Shown: piece after piece, positions 43,882 through 52,166 of the stretch | Numbering within the stretch: position 1 is the first letter of the stretch | Layout: each line of letters starts with the position of its first letter | Assembly (NCBI GenBank): GCA_024693325.1 | Contig: JAILLA010000091.1 | Location: 1 to 52,226, forward strand | Reading direction: 5' to 3' | DNA from: Solobacterium sp. | GTDB lineage: Bacteria > Bacillota_I > Bacilli_A > Erysipelotrichales > Erysipelotrichaceae | Length of the DNA stretch: 52,226 nucleotides | The notes under the pieces: model-generated | What the model was told of the DNA's origin: nothing | The model's database searches: none | What the model saw: the letters and a program-made list of their open reading frames with translations, nothing else | Translations under genes and position numbers: made by a program

Positions 43882-43909
43882 AAAAAAGGATGCGTTCATG
43901 CACCCCTTT
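43882..43909 (-). terminator. Terminator after deoC
   Basis: Stem GGGTGC (43905-43900) with GCATCC (43893-43888, one G-U), a 6-nt loop, then six T residues on the minus strand. Confidence 0.8.
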
Positions 43910-43913
43910 CGTC

Positions 43914-44549
43914 TTACATCAGTTTGATGCCTGCGCTTGTGCCGATACGTTCAGCACCAACTGCGATCATCTGATCCATGTCTTCACCGGTACGGACGCC
44001 TCCGGCAGCCTTGACCTTCAGACGGTCGCCGACCGTTTCCTTCATCAGCCTGACATCTTCGATCGTAGCCCCGTGCAGAGAGAATCCCGTACTTGTCTTG
44101 ACGAAATCGGCTCCGGCAGCTTCTGCGTCTCTGCAGGCGCGGACCTTTTCCTCATCGCTCAGCAGGCAGGCTTCGATGATCACCTTGAGCGTATGATCGC
44201 CGACGGCTTCCTTGATCGCCCTGATCTCTTCCGTAACATATGCGTCGTCCTGATCCTTGAGCTTCCCGATGTTGATGACCATGTCGACTTCGTCGGCACC
44301 TCGCTCAACAGCGTCTTTCGCTTCGAAGACCTTGGCAGCTGTCGTCATGGCACCGAGCGGGAAACCGATGACAACACATGTCATGACATCCGAACCTGCC
44401 AGTGCTTCTTTAACTGTTTCGATCCAGCACGGATTGACGCAGACTGACGCAAAGTCATATTCCTTTGCTTCGCTGCACAGTTTGAGGATCATTTCCTTTG
44501 TTGCGTCTGCTTTCAGCAGTGTGTGGTCAATGTACTTGCTGCGCTTCAT
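43914..44549 (-). CDS. deoC: Deoxyribose-phosphate aldolase
   Basis: A 211-residue class I aldolase that splits 2-deoxyribose-5-phosphate into acetaldehyde and glyceraldehyde-3-phosphate. The substrate and Schiff-base motifs are [11 protein letters not shown] near 7, [13 protein letters not shown] near 87, KVIIEACLL near 122, and [10 protein letters not shown] near 149 with the catalytic Lys; [12 protein letters not shown] near 180 carries the second Lys. AGGAGG overlaps the murE stop (TAGGAGG). Its presence after murE is unusual functionally and probably only operon hitch-hiking. Confidence 0.96.
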   Translation of the reverse strand: MKRSKYIDHTLLKADATKEMILKLCSEAKEYDFASVCVNPCWIETVKEALAGSDVMTCVVIGFPLGAMTTAAKVFEAKDAVERGADEVDMVINIGKLKDQDDAYVTEEIRAIKEAVGDHTLKVIIEACLLSDEEKVRACRDAEAAGADFVKTSTGFSLHGATIEDVRLMKETVGDRLKVKAAGGVRTGEDMDQMIAVGAERIGTSAGIKLM

Positions 44550-44559
44550 GTTCGTCCTC

Positions 44560-45999
44560 CTAAAGACAGTACTTTTTCAGTATTTCAACGGCGATCGCGT
44601 CATCGCCTTCATATGGTTCTCTTCCGTATTCACGGTAGATAAACTTCTCGTCGCCCTTGCCCATCAGCAGGACGCAGTCACCGCTTTCCGCCATTTCGAT
44701 CGCCTGGCGGATCGCGTCGTAGCGGTCTTCCACGATAATGTAGTTCGTGTTCTTGATGCCTGAGGCAATGGAGTTGCAGATATCGATAATCTGTTCATCA
44801 CGCGGATCGTCTTCGGTCAGGATGATCATATCCGCATATTTATCGAGGATCTGTCCGAATACCGGACGCTTCGCGGTATCACGCTTGCCGGCTGAACCGG
44901 TCACGGCAATGATCCGGTTGTCCTTCTTGGTAATGGCAGCTGCGTAGGAGCAGAGTTTTGTGATCCCGTCGGGCGTATGGGCAAAGTCGACCAGAATGTT
45001 GAACGGCTGTCCCAGATTGATCCGTTCCATACGTCCTTCGATCTGATTGATATGACCGATCTTTTCCAGGATCTGGGTAATGCTGAGACCTTTCTGGTTC
45101 AATGCAGCGATCGCACCTACGAGGTTATAGATGTTGAACTTCGCGACAAGGTTCGTTTCCATCTCATATTCCATGCCATTGCATTTCAGCGTGAATACGG
45201 TCTTATCCTTCATCAGCTGGTACTTTGTGACACGGTAATCCGCGTCATTGTCGATACCGTATGTTACGACCGGACACTTGCAGTCAGCGACGATCTTCAT
45301 GCCGTAGGGATCGTCCGCATTGGTAATGGCGACTGCTTCCGGCTTCAGGCTGTCAAACAGTTCCTTCTTTGCGGCAAAGTAATTCTCCATCGTCCCGTGA
45401 TAGTCCAGGTGGTCATGTGTCAGGTTCGTAAAGATCGCAGCGTCAAAATCAATACTGTCGACCCTTCCCTGTTCGATGCCGATCGAAGATGCTTCCAGCG
45501 CGCAGTTCTTAATGCCTGCGGAAACCATATCACTCAGGATGCCATGCAGGTCATCGATATTCGGCGTCGTCAGAAGCGGCGGAAGCTTGACGTTTCCGTA
45601 CGCGATCGAGATCGTTCCGATATAGCCGGTCGGCGAATAATCATTCAGGATGTCCCGGATGATGCAGGCTGTTGAGCTCTTGCCGTTGGTTCCTGTTACG
45701 CCGTACATCGTCAGACGGTGGGAAGGATATCCGTAGAACGCGTCAGCTACGCGGTTGAATACAGAATTGACATCCTTGACACGGATATAGGTGATATCCG
45801 GATGCTTGTTTGCGATCGGCTCGGAATGCACGATGACCTTCGCGCCGTTTTCGATCGCCTGTTCGACAAATCTGTGTCCGTCAAACATCATTCCCTTTTC
45901 ACAGAAAAAGATGGAATCCGGACGTTTTTTCCGGCTGTCAGCCATTAAGCTTCTGATCTCTATATCAGGGACCTGTTCAAATAATTCCGTCAGTTTCAT
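44560..45999 (-). CDS. murE: MurE-type UDP-MurNAc-dipeptide ligase
   Basis: A 479-residue Mur ligase that adds the third stem-peptide residue. The P-loop is GTNGKSST near 103, [10 protein letters not shown] near 144 binds UDP-MurNAc, [11 protein letters not shown] and [16 protein letters not shown] follow, and the carbamylated Lys region is in AAKKELF. The specificity motif is DDPRDE near 397, not the DNPR of typical meso-diaminopimelate enzymes; it keeps the Arg but changes Asn to Asp, so whether the added residue is Dap, Lys or another amino acid cannot be settled. It overlaps mtaB by 4 nt. Confidence 0.9.
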   Translation of the reverse strand: MKLTELFEQVPDIEIRSLMADSRKKRPDSIFFCEKGMMFDGHRFVEQAIENGAKVIVHSEPIANKHPDITYIRVKDVNSVFNRVADAFYGYPSHRLTMYGVTGTNGKSSTACIIRDILNDYSPTGYIGTISIAYGNVKLPPLLTTPNIDDLHGILSDMVSAGIKNCALEASSIGIEQGRVDSIDFDAAIFTNLTHDHLDYHGTMENYFAAKKELFDSLKPEAVAITNADDPYGMKIVADCKCPVVTYGIDNDADYRVTKYQLMKDKTVFTLKCNGMEYEMETNLVAKFNIYNLVGAIAALNQKGLSITQILEKIGHINQIEGRMERINLGQPFNILVDFAHTPDGITKLCSYAAAITKKDNRIIAVTGSAGKRDTAKRPVFGQILDKYADMIILTEDDPRDEQIIDICNSIASGIKNTNYIIVEDRYDAIRQAIEMAESGDCVLLMGKGDEKFIYREYGREPYEGDDAIAVEILKKYCL

Positions 46000-47270
46000 A
46001 CATGCCTCTTTCCGTAAACCTGATGATCCCTGAGTGCGGTCAGATCTGTCCGTACCATGGATCCCGATTCAAATTCCCCTTCGATCTTGACGGGGATGTA
46101 CTGTGATGTGTAGCCTCTGGTCCAGCCGTCCTGTACCGTCTCGCACATCACATCAGCGCTTCTGTTCAGCCATGATGTCTTGTATGCATCATAGAGCTCC
46201 TGTGACAGCGCGATGCAGTCTGCAGTGCGCTGTTTTTTGATCTGTGAAGGGACCTGCTGTTTCATCGCCGCGGCTACTGTTCCTTCCCGCATGGAATACG
46301 GGAATACATGCATGAACGAAAACCTGCATTTTCTCAGGAATGCCAGCGCGTCCTGATGGTCTTCATCGGTCTCGGTCGGGAATCCGGTCATAAGATCGCA
46401 TGACACGGAAAGATCCGGTACAGCATTTCTGATCTCTTCCATCCTATTATAATACGCATTCGTATCATAAGGACGATGCATCAGTTCAAGAATCCGGTCA
46501 CTTCCGGCCTGCAGCGGGATATGCAGGTGTCTGGCGATCCGCGGCTCATTTTTCATGAGTTCGACAAATTCATCATCCAGCTCCGTGATCTCGATTGAAG
46601 AGATGCGCAGTCTCTGCAGCTCGTCCGCTTCATGGAGGATCCGCTTCATCAGCTGTGCCAGTGTGACGCCGTATTCCCTGCCGTATCTGCCGGTATGGAT
46701 GCCGGTGAGCACGATCTCATGATGCGAGCTGGAAAGCCTCACGGCTTCACGTACAGCCATATCCGGTTCCATCGAGCGCTCCCTGCCTCTTGCATACGGG
46801 ATGATGCAGTACGTGCAGAACTGGTTGCAGCCATCCTGGATACGCAGGTACGCCCTTGTCTGATGCTCAAAGCGGTCCACGGTCATCGGTTCAAACGGCG
46901 GTCTGTCTGTCTCCGAGGGTTCCGATATGCGGATATGGTTTTCCCGGAAGGAATCGATATAATCCGGGATATTCATTTTGTGCGCATTTCCGACCAGCAC
47001 GTCAGCTGTTTTCAGGGCGGCCGGATCGATCTGGGCATAGCAGCCTGCCACGACCAGTACCGCGTCCGGATTCCGTTTGCGCATCCGGTGGATCATCTGC
47101 CTGCTTTTGGCAGCTGCCGTATTTGTCACGGCACACGTAAAAATCAGACAGGCATCGCTGTCTTCGTCCGGCTCAACACGGGTATGTCCGCGCTGTTCAA
47201 GCATGCCGGCAACACTTTCCGTTTCAAACGCATTGACCTTACAGCCAAGATTGATTGCTGAAAACTTCAT
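45996..47270 (-). CDS. mtaB: tRNA t6A methylthiotransferase MtaB
   Basis: A 424-residue radical SAM methylthiotransferase that converts t6A37 to ms2t6A37 in tRNA for ANN codons. The N-terminal UPF0004 domain has three cluster cysteines (LGCKVNAFE, FTCAVT, AGCYAQ). The radical SAM motif is CNQFCTYC near 148-155, and a C-terminal TRAM-like segment follows. It overlaps rsmE upstream and murE downstream by 4 nt each. Confidence 0.94.
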   Translation of the reverse strand: MKFSAINLGCKVNAFETESVAGMLEQRGHTRVEPDEDSDACLIFTCAVTNTAAAKSRQMIHRMRKRNPDAVLVVAGCYAQIDPAALKTADVLVGNAHKMNIPDYIDSFRENHIRISEPSETDRPPFEPMTVDRFEHQTRAYLRIQDGCNQFCTYCIIPYARGRERSMEPDMAVREAVRLSSSHHEIVLTGIHTGRYGREYGVTLAQLMKRILHEADELQRLRISSIEITELDDEFVELMKNEPRIARHLHIPLQAGSDRILELMHRPYDTNAYYNRMEEIRNAVPDLSVSCDLMTGFPTETDEDHQDALAFLRKCRFSFMHVFPYSMREGTVAAAMKQQVPSQIKKQRTADCIALSQELYDAYKTSWLNRSADVMCETVQDGWTRGYTSQYIPVKIEGEFESGSMVRTDLTALRDHQVYGKRHV

Positions 47271-47974
47271 CTGGCACCTTCTTCATATTCACCGATCACA
47301 CTGACGGCATAGACTGCTGCTGTCTCGGCACGCAGGATCCTGTTTCCGAGCGTGATAGGATGAAACTCCATATCAGACATCAGTGACACTTCATCATCCG
47401 AAAAGCCGCCTTCCGGTCCGATCACCACAGTTACGGAATCAGCGGGCAGAAACTTCGAGATCCTGCCGGAGGCTTCCGATGCCTTCTCAAAGGCGGCGAG
47501 ATTGACTTCACTGCGGTAGTCTTTCAGATCCTTCAGGGAAACGACACCTGTGATCTCCGGAATGAAATTCCGTTTGCACTGCTGGGCAGCTTCCAGAACG
47601 ATCGTATTCCAGCGGTCGGTCTTTTCTTTTTTATTCTTTACCACGCATCTTCCCGATACGAACGGTACGATCCGGGACACGCCGAGTTCCGTCGCCTTCT
47701 GCAGCACCCACTCCATCTTTTCACGGCGTATAAGCGCCATAGCAAGCGTGATCTTTGTGTTCAGCTCATTGACATTGGGATCTTCTTCCGTTACCAGCGC
47801 GCTGAAGCCTTTTCCTTCCGGAGCTCCCACTGCGAAATAACCTTTTCCGTCATGAACGAGCCTGATCACTTCCCGGTTCAGCCTGACGACTGTTCCGGCG
47901 TGGTGTGCCTGCTCTTTTGTAAATACTGCTTTCTGTCCGACTTCCAGCGGACGATCCATAAAATACTGCTGCAT
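47267..47974 (-). CDS. rsmE: 16S rRNA (uracil1498-N3)-methyltransferase
   Basis: A 235-residue SPOUT-class methyltransferase with an N-terminal PUA-like domain. Motifs: KATELGVSRIVPFVSGRCV near 88, EAAQQCKRNFIPEI near 128 and VVIGPEGGFSDDEV near 183 (SAM-binding knot). First gene of rsmE-mtaB-murE-deoC; a consensus promoter precedes it. The ribosome site is weak (AAAAGAA). Confidence 0.95.
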   Translation of the reverse strand: MQQYFMDRPLEVGQKAVFTKEQAHHAGTVVRLNREVIRLVHDGKGYFAVGAPEGKGFSALVTEEDPNVNELNTKITLAMALIRREKMEWVLQKATELGVSRIVPFVSGRCVVKNKKEKTDRWNTIVLEAAQQCKRNFIPEITGVVSLKDLKDYRSEVNLAAFEKASEASGRISKFLPADSVTVVIGPEGGFSDDEVSLMSDMEFHPITLGNRILRAETAAVYAVSVIGEYEEGAR

Positions 47975-47994
47975 AATTTCTTTTCCGTTTTCTG

Positions 47995-48023
47995 ATTATA
48001 TCAGACACCGTTTTGACAGGCAA
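47995..48023 (-). promoter_or_regulatory. Promoter of rsmE-mtaB-murE-deoC
   Basis: TTGCCT at 48023-48018, 17-nt spacer, extended -10 TGA-TATAAT with the hexamer at 48000-47995 on the minus strand. Confidence 0.8.
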
Positions 48024-48030
48024 TCAATAC

Positions 48031-48057
48031 AAAAGGCATATGTCTGCCATATGCCCT
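48031..48057 (-). terminator. Terminator after the ROK kinase
   Basis: Stem GGCATATG/CATATGCC with a 5-nt loop, then TTTTG on the minus strand. Confidence 0.85.
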
Positions 48058-48070
48058 TGTGTCAGGTATT

Positions 48071-48982
48071 TTACTGCTGTTTCAGTTCGTACAGATAATG
48101 ATAGAGCGCACCGATCAGGTTCACGTCATTATGGAATGTGCACGCAACGACCTCCGGTTTGATGACCGGGATCGCATTTCCGGTGATCGCATAGATCTCA
48201 TCGATCTTTCTGTTCAGCGTTTCGATCAGGACCGGCTGCTGTGAAATGCCGCCTCCGATACAGTACCTGTCCGCATCCAGGACTGCCTGCAGCGTCAGGA
48301 TGCCGTTGACGAATTCAGCGCAGAATTCATCCAGTACTTCTTTCGCTGTCTGGTCTCCGTTCTGCAGCCGTTCGAAGAAAACACGTCCGTTGATCGTCGA
48401 AGGATCTTCCATCTTTCTTGTCGCATAAGTCGCTACCAGATTCGGTGTGCAGCCGCGCAGTGCCCACAGGTTCTGCAGATAGAATCCATGGTAATTGGCA
48501 TCCAGCAGTGAGAATTCACCGGCAGAGAAATGGGAACCGCGGTGCAGTTTGCCGTCAATGACGACTGCTCCGGCAATACCGGTCCCGATCCCGATGACAG
48601 CTCCGTTGCGGACACCCTTCAGGCTTCCCTTCCATACTTCAGCAAGGCCTGCTGCTTTGCCGTCATTTTCGATTGCGACTTCTTCAATGCCGCATCTCTT
48701 TTTGATCAGTTCTGCCGCGTTGACATTTGTCAGGAAAGCAGAAAGCGCACCACCCGAATAGAAGAATCCGGTCTGTGCATCGATCCTGCCGGGTGCGGAC
48801 ATGACGATCACCTTTGTCTGATTGGCATACTGATCATAGATCTGTCCGATCGCTTCAATAAAAGCTTCCATTGATTCCTTCGGTGTCGGGATATATCCTT
48901 TCTCCAGGAATTCCTCTTCTGTCATCAGGGCGTATTTGATCTCTGTTCCTCCGACATCGATACCAAGATATTTTTCAGCCAT
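48071..48982 (-). CDS. ROK-family sugar kinase
   Basis: A 303-residue kinase of the ROK family. The ATP phosphate motif GIDVGGTEIKYAL is at 6-18, the catalytic Asp is in IENDGKAAGLAE near 104, GAVIGIGTGIAGAVV near 127 is the second phosphate loop, and GGGISQQPVL near 255 closes the adenosine site. The usual zinc motif C-x-C-G-x2-G-C is absent; the region reads GSHFSAGEFSLL instead, as in some beta-glucoside-type kinases. Substrate (glucose or another hexose) is therefore uncertain. AAGGAG is 8 nt before the ATG. Single-gene unit with no sugar genes beside it. Confidence 0.88.
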   Translation of the reverse strand: MAEKYLGIDVGGTEIKYALMTEEEFLEKGYIPTPKESMEAFIEAIGQIYDQYANQTKVIVMSAPGRIDAQTGFFYSGGALSAFLTNVNAAELIKKRCGIEEVAIENDGKAAGLAEVWKGSLKGVRNGAVIGIGTGIAGAVVIDGKLHRGSHFSAGEFSLLDANYHGFYLQNLWALRGCTPNLVATYATRKMEDPSTINGRVFFERLQNGDQTAKEVLDEFCAEFVNGILTLQAVLDADRYCIGGGISQQPVLIETLNRKIDEIYAITGNAIPVIKPEVVACTFHNDVNLIGALYHYLYELKQQ

Positions 48983-49086
48983 TTCATGATCTCCTTATAT
49001 TTTTACAGCTTTGTTACAGTTATTTTCTCATGCATTGGCAGTCAATATCAATCAGTCAGATCATAACATCGTTATATTTCACACAG

Positions 49087-49110
49087 AAAAAGCCCGGACC
49101 ATGCCGGGCT
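49087..49110 (-). terminator. Terminator after ftsZ
   Basis: Stem AGCCCGG/CCGGGCT with a 6-nt loop, then TTTTTC on the minus strand. Confidence 0.9.
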
Positions 49111-49133
49111 TCAGCTGTATGCTTTGTCTACAA

Positions 49134-50222
49134 TCAGTTTCTGTTAAAGAAGTTGGGGATTCCGGATCTGTCATCGTCTTCCATTTCCAGACCTGTAGCG
49201 AATCCGAGTTCAGGTTCAGGCTGTACGCCGCCTGCAACAGGTCTTGCCTGGTTTGCAGGAACTTCCGTAACAAGCAGTTCTGCCTTCGGCAGATCAAATC
49301 CTGTAGCGATAACAGTAACGATGATGGATTCACCGATCTTTTCATTGATGGCAACACCGAAGATGATATCGATATCATTGCCTGCTGCTTCACGGATGTA
49401 TTCAACAGCTTCCTGAGCATCGTAAGCGGACATGCTTGCGCCGCCGGTAACGTTGACGATCGCGCTTCTGGCACCGGAGATCTGAGCCTCGAGCAGCGGT
49501 GACTGAATAGCCTTTGCGGCAGCTTCCTTTGCCTTGTTTTCGCCGGATGCCATACCGATACCGATCAGGGCGCTTCCCTGACCTTCCATAACGCTCTTGA
49601 TATCCGCAAAGTCAAGGTTGATCATTGCAGGAACAGCGATCAGGTCTGTGATCGTCTGAACACCCTGACGTAGAATGTTGTCAGCTTCCTTGAATGCATC
49701 TTCAAACGGGATATGACCGATCACTTCAAGAACCTTGTTGTTCGATATAATAATCAGACTGTCAACATATTCTTTCAGCTGTTCAAGTCCCTGTTCAGCC
49801 TGGATCATTCTTCTTCTGCCTTCAAAGCTGAACGGTTTTGTAACGATACCTACTGTCAGGCACCCGAGTTCCTTTGCAATCTTTGCGAATAACGGGGATG
49901 CACCTGTACCTGTTCCGCCGCCGAGTCCTGCTGTCAGGAAGATCATATCAGCGCCTTCCATAGCGTTTCTGATATCTTCTTCACTCTCTACAGCTGCTTT
50001 ACGTCCGTTGTCAGGATTTCCGCCTGCACCCAGTCCTTCGTTTCCGAGCTGGATCTTATTTGTAACGGGAGAAACATCCAGTGCCTGAAGATCTGTGTTT
50101 GCAACATAGAACTCAACGCCCTGTACGCCTTCCTCTACCATGCGGTTAACCGCATTGCTGCCGGCACCGCCGATTCCGAATACCTTGATCCGTGCCACCT
50201 GATTGTAAGATAAGTCTGCCAT
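49134..50222 (-). CDS. ftsZ: Cell division protein FtsZ
   Basis: A 362-residue tubulin homologue that forms the Z-ring. The GTP-binding signature GGGTGTG is near 100, GIGGAGSNAVNRM near 15 binds nucleotide, and the T7 loop with NLDFADIKSVM near 200 supplies the catalytic Asp. The C-terminal linker is short (about 30 residues) and ends in the conserved peptide DRSGIPNFFNRN, which binds FtsA or other tethers. It follows ftsA by 12 nt. A terminator ends the unit. Confidence 0.98.
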   Translation of the reverse strand: MADLSYNQVARIKVFGIGGAGSNAVNRMVEEGVQGVEFYVANTDLQALDVSPVTNKIQLGNEGLGAGGNPDNGRKAAVESEEDIRNAMEGADMIFLTAGLGGGTGTGASPLFAKIAKELGCLTVGIVTKPFSFEGRRRMIQAEQGLEQLKEYVDSLIIISNNKVLEVIGHIPFEDAFKEADNILRQGVQTITDLIAVPAMINLDFADIKSVMEGQGSALIGIGMASGENKAKEAAAKAIQSPLLEAQISGARSAIVNVTGGASMSAYDAQEAVEYIREAAGNDIDIIFGVAINEKIGESIIVTVIATGFDLPKAELLVTEVPANQARPVAGGVQPEPELGFATGLEMEDDDRSGIPNFFNRN

Positions 50223-50234
50223 ACTTTTTCCTCT

Positions 50235-51500
50235 CTACTTTTTCCCGTCGAAGAGAATACCCTTCAGCTTTTTAGTTATCGTGTCTTCAGGATTACCTGT
50301 TGTTTCTCTGCCTCTGTAACTGACTGCATCCATGAATGCATCCATATCAAGGCTGTTTTCTGTGAAGCCGGTAATCGGCTGTTTGTCCTTAAAAGCATAG
50401 AACAGGCCAAGGCACGCTGTAAGACCGGCGTTCCTTCCACCCAGTGTGTCAGGAATATAGTTGCGGACTTCACAGCCCAGCTTCTTCTGCAGCAGGTCTT
50501 TCAGCCCCTGCATTTCGCCGCCTTCTCCAGTTATAATAACAGCAGTCGGACCTGCTTGCAAGATTGGCTGACACAGTTTTTGCATATCATTAAGCCATTT
50601 TTCAACATTTCCGCGTATGCAGTCACACAGCTGCTGCTCGTTGATTTTCTGTGTTCCGCCTTCCGCATCTGCCCAGATGTATACGGGATTCGTTGAATTG
50701 ACTTTTTCATTCAATCTTGCGCTGTATTTGACAAGTTCGGCACAAACGTCACTCTTGAGTCCGTATTTCTCCTGGACCGCCATGCCGATCGTTCCGACAC
50801 CCTGGGGCTCAACGATGCAGGTCGTCAGCCTGCCCTTGCTGAGAAGTCCCAGTGTAGTAGTGCTTCTTTCCATCTTCAGAACGATCACGTTCTGATCGAC
50901 TGCCTGTTCGAACAGGGCAGCTTCCTTTGCCACTGCAAATACATCAGGGAAAATATCGATGACCTGCAGTCCCGCCTGTTCAACGCATGTGACTATATCA
51001 AATGACAGCTGTCTGTCTGCACACAGCAGATCAATATCGACTGTCAGCGCATTTGCTTTTTCGCCGACCGGAATACGCCTTGAAGTGATCCCGTTCACCG
51101 TGTATTTGACACAGACGGTCTGAATCAGTGCGAGGTCTTTTCCGATACTGATTGACTGTGCTTTTCTGACTGCTTCACGGATATCTTCAACTGTCACAGC
51201 ACCGTCGATACCTGTTACGGGAACCGTTGACTTCACGGAATATCTCTTCATTCCATATGAAGGCATTGCAACGATCACTTTCTCAATGTCGGCACCAATC
51301 ATCTTGGATGCGTCGACCGCTGCAGTTCTGATCCCTTTCGCTACAGCTTCAGGATCAGTAATGGCTCCGCCTGTAAACCCTTCGATCGGGGTGCGCTCAA
51401 CTTTAATGATATTAAAGCGCGTATTGAAGAATTCGCCCACAATCAGACGTACTTCATGATCAACAGCTTCTAATGCTGCAAATATCTGCTTATCGCTCAC
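50235..51500 (-). CDS. ftsA: Divergent FtsA-like protein
   Basis: A 421-residue FtsA homologue, judged from full-length alignment by eye and its place before ftsZ. IVGEFFNTRFNIIKVE, the domain 1c-like VTVEDIREAVRKAQSI and CVEQAGLQVIDIFPD match FtsA well. However, the first phosphate loop (normally D-x-G-T/S) reads ALEAVDHEVRL at 9-19 and the second (normally DIGGGSTT) reads VLKMERSTTTLG at 207-218, so both key Asp-Gly elements are missing; the adenosine motif is partly kept (IITGEGGEMQG near 322). The C-terminus ITKKLKGILFDGKK could be the membrane-targeting helix. Start is GTG with AAGGAG upstream. Confidence 0.85.
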   Translation of the reverse strand: MSDKQIFAALEAVDHEVRLIVGEFFNTRFNIIKVERTPIEGFTGGAITDPEAVAKGIRTAAVDASKMIGADIEKVIVAMPSYGMKRYSVKSTVPVTGIDGAVTVEDIREAVRKAQSISIGKDLALIQTVCVKYTVNGITSRRIPVGEKANALTVDIDLLCADRQLSFDIVTCVEQAGLQVIDIFPDVFAVAKEAALFEQAVDQNVIVLKMERSTTTLGLLSKGRLTTCIVEPQGVGTIGMAVQEKYGLKSDVCAELVKYSARLNEKVNSTNPVYIWADAEGGTQKINEQQLCDCIRGNVEKWLNDMQKLCQPILQAGPTAVIITGEGGEMQGLKDLLQKKLGCEVRNYIPDTLGGRNAGLTACLGLFYAFKDKQPITGFTENSLDMDAFMDAVSYRGRETTGNPEDTITKKLKGILFDGKK

Positions 51501-51530
51501 CGTCTGAACTCCTTCCGATTAAACATAGTT

Positions 51531-51559
51531 ATTCTACCACATTCACAAAATCTTCTAAA
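51531..51559 (-). promoter_or_regulatory. Promoter of ftsA-ftsZ
   Basis: TTTAGA at 51559-51554, 17-nt spacer, extended -10 TGG-TAGAAT with the hexamer at 51536-51531 on the minus strand. Confidence 0.65.
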
Positions 51560-51601
51560 GAGATTTCAGGCATATACATTTCTTTTTCAGCCATGCATGA
51601 A

Positions 51602-51698
51602 ACGCTTTCTGATACATGATTCATTTTTTCATTCCGTCAGAAAGATATCCCTTCCCGGTCTGTACGGTGTGTGCAGAAGAATACAGCCGGACAGACCG
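51602..51698. other. Structured intergenic segment with two inverted repeats
   Basis: In the 350-nt gap between ftsA and rpmB two inverted repeats follow each other: CTTTCTGA with TCAGAAAG (about 51604-51644), and CGGTCTGTACGG (51656-51667) with CCGGACAGACCG (51687-51698, one mismatch). Neither is followed by a T-run, and no coding frame in the segment has a ribosome site. It may be a small RNA or a protein-binding region; the strand is undetermined. Confidence 0.4.
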
Positions 51699-51792
51699 CT
51701 GTGCTTCAGGAATATGGATGAACATAGACGGCACTGCGTAAATTACCGGAGAAAACAGGCAGAGATTCAGCGCATGAACATTCACTTTTTGT

Positions 51793-51821
51793 TGCATTTA
51801 GGATTTTTCCGTGCTAATCTA
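51793..51821 (+). promoter_or_regulatory. Promoter of rpmB
   Basis: TTGCAT at 51793-51798, 17-nt spacer, extended -10 TGC-TAATCT with the hexamer at 51816-51821. Confidence 0.7.
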
Positions 51822-51852
51822 ATTAGGCATTGTTATGTAAGGAGGTTATGGT

Positions 51853-52083
51853 ATGTCCAGAGTTTGTGCCGTATCCGGTAAAAAAGCGATGTCGGGAAAC
51901 AACCGTTCCCACTCCCTGCGCGCTACACGCCGCAAGTGGAACGTTAACCTGCAGAAAGTTCATGTGATCGTTGACGGCAAGCCTACAACACTTCGTGTTT
52001 CAGCCCGCGCGATGAAGACACTCAAAGCAGGCGCTAAAGCTAAGCCGGCTGCAGAAAAGGAAGTAGCTCCTGCTGCAGAATAA
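51853..52083 (+). CDS. rpmB: 50S ribosomal protein L28
   Basis: A 76-residue L28, slightly longer than usual because of an Ala/Lys/Glu-rich tail after residue 60. The start [20 protein letters not shown] and the [13 protein letters not shown] segment are diagnostic. AGGAGG is 7 nt before the ATG. Divergent from ftsA, with its own promoter and terminator. Confidence 0.96.
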   Translation: MSRVCAVSGKKAMSGNNRSHSLRATRRKWNVNLQKVHVIVDGKPTTLRVSARAMKTLKAGAKAKPAAEKEVAPAAE

Positions 52084-52091
52084 AAAGGGGG

Positions 52092-52126
52092 CTGTAACAG
52101 TTGAAAAATGACTGTTACAGTTTTCT
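52092..52126 (+). terminator. Terminator after rpmB
   Basis: Ten-bp perfect stem CTGTAACAGT (52092-52101) with ACTGTTACAG (52111-52120), a 9-nt loop, then TTTTCTTT. Confidence 0.9.
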
Positions 52127-52154
52127 TTAACTGGCAAAGTACATGCAAGCATGG

Positions 52155-52160
52155 TATAAT
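52155..52160 (+). promoter_or_regulatory. Extended -10 promoter at the window's right end
   Basis: TGG-TATAAT on the plus strand; no good -35 is seen. It ends 6 nt before an ATG. Confidence 0.55.
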
Positions 52161-52166
52161 ATAGAT

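Noticed and set aside
51597..51881. 94-codon plus-strand frame before rpmB
   Set aside because: It runs through the rpmB promoter, ribosome site and start in another frame and has no ribosome site of its own.
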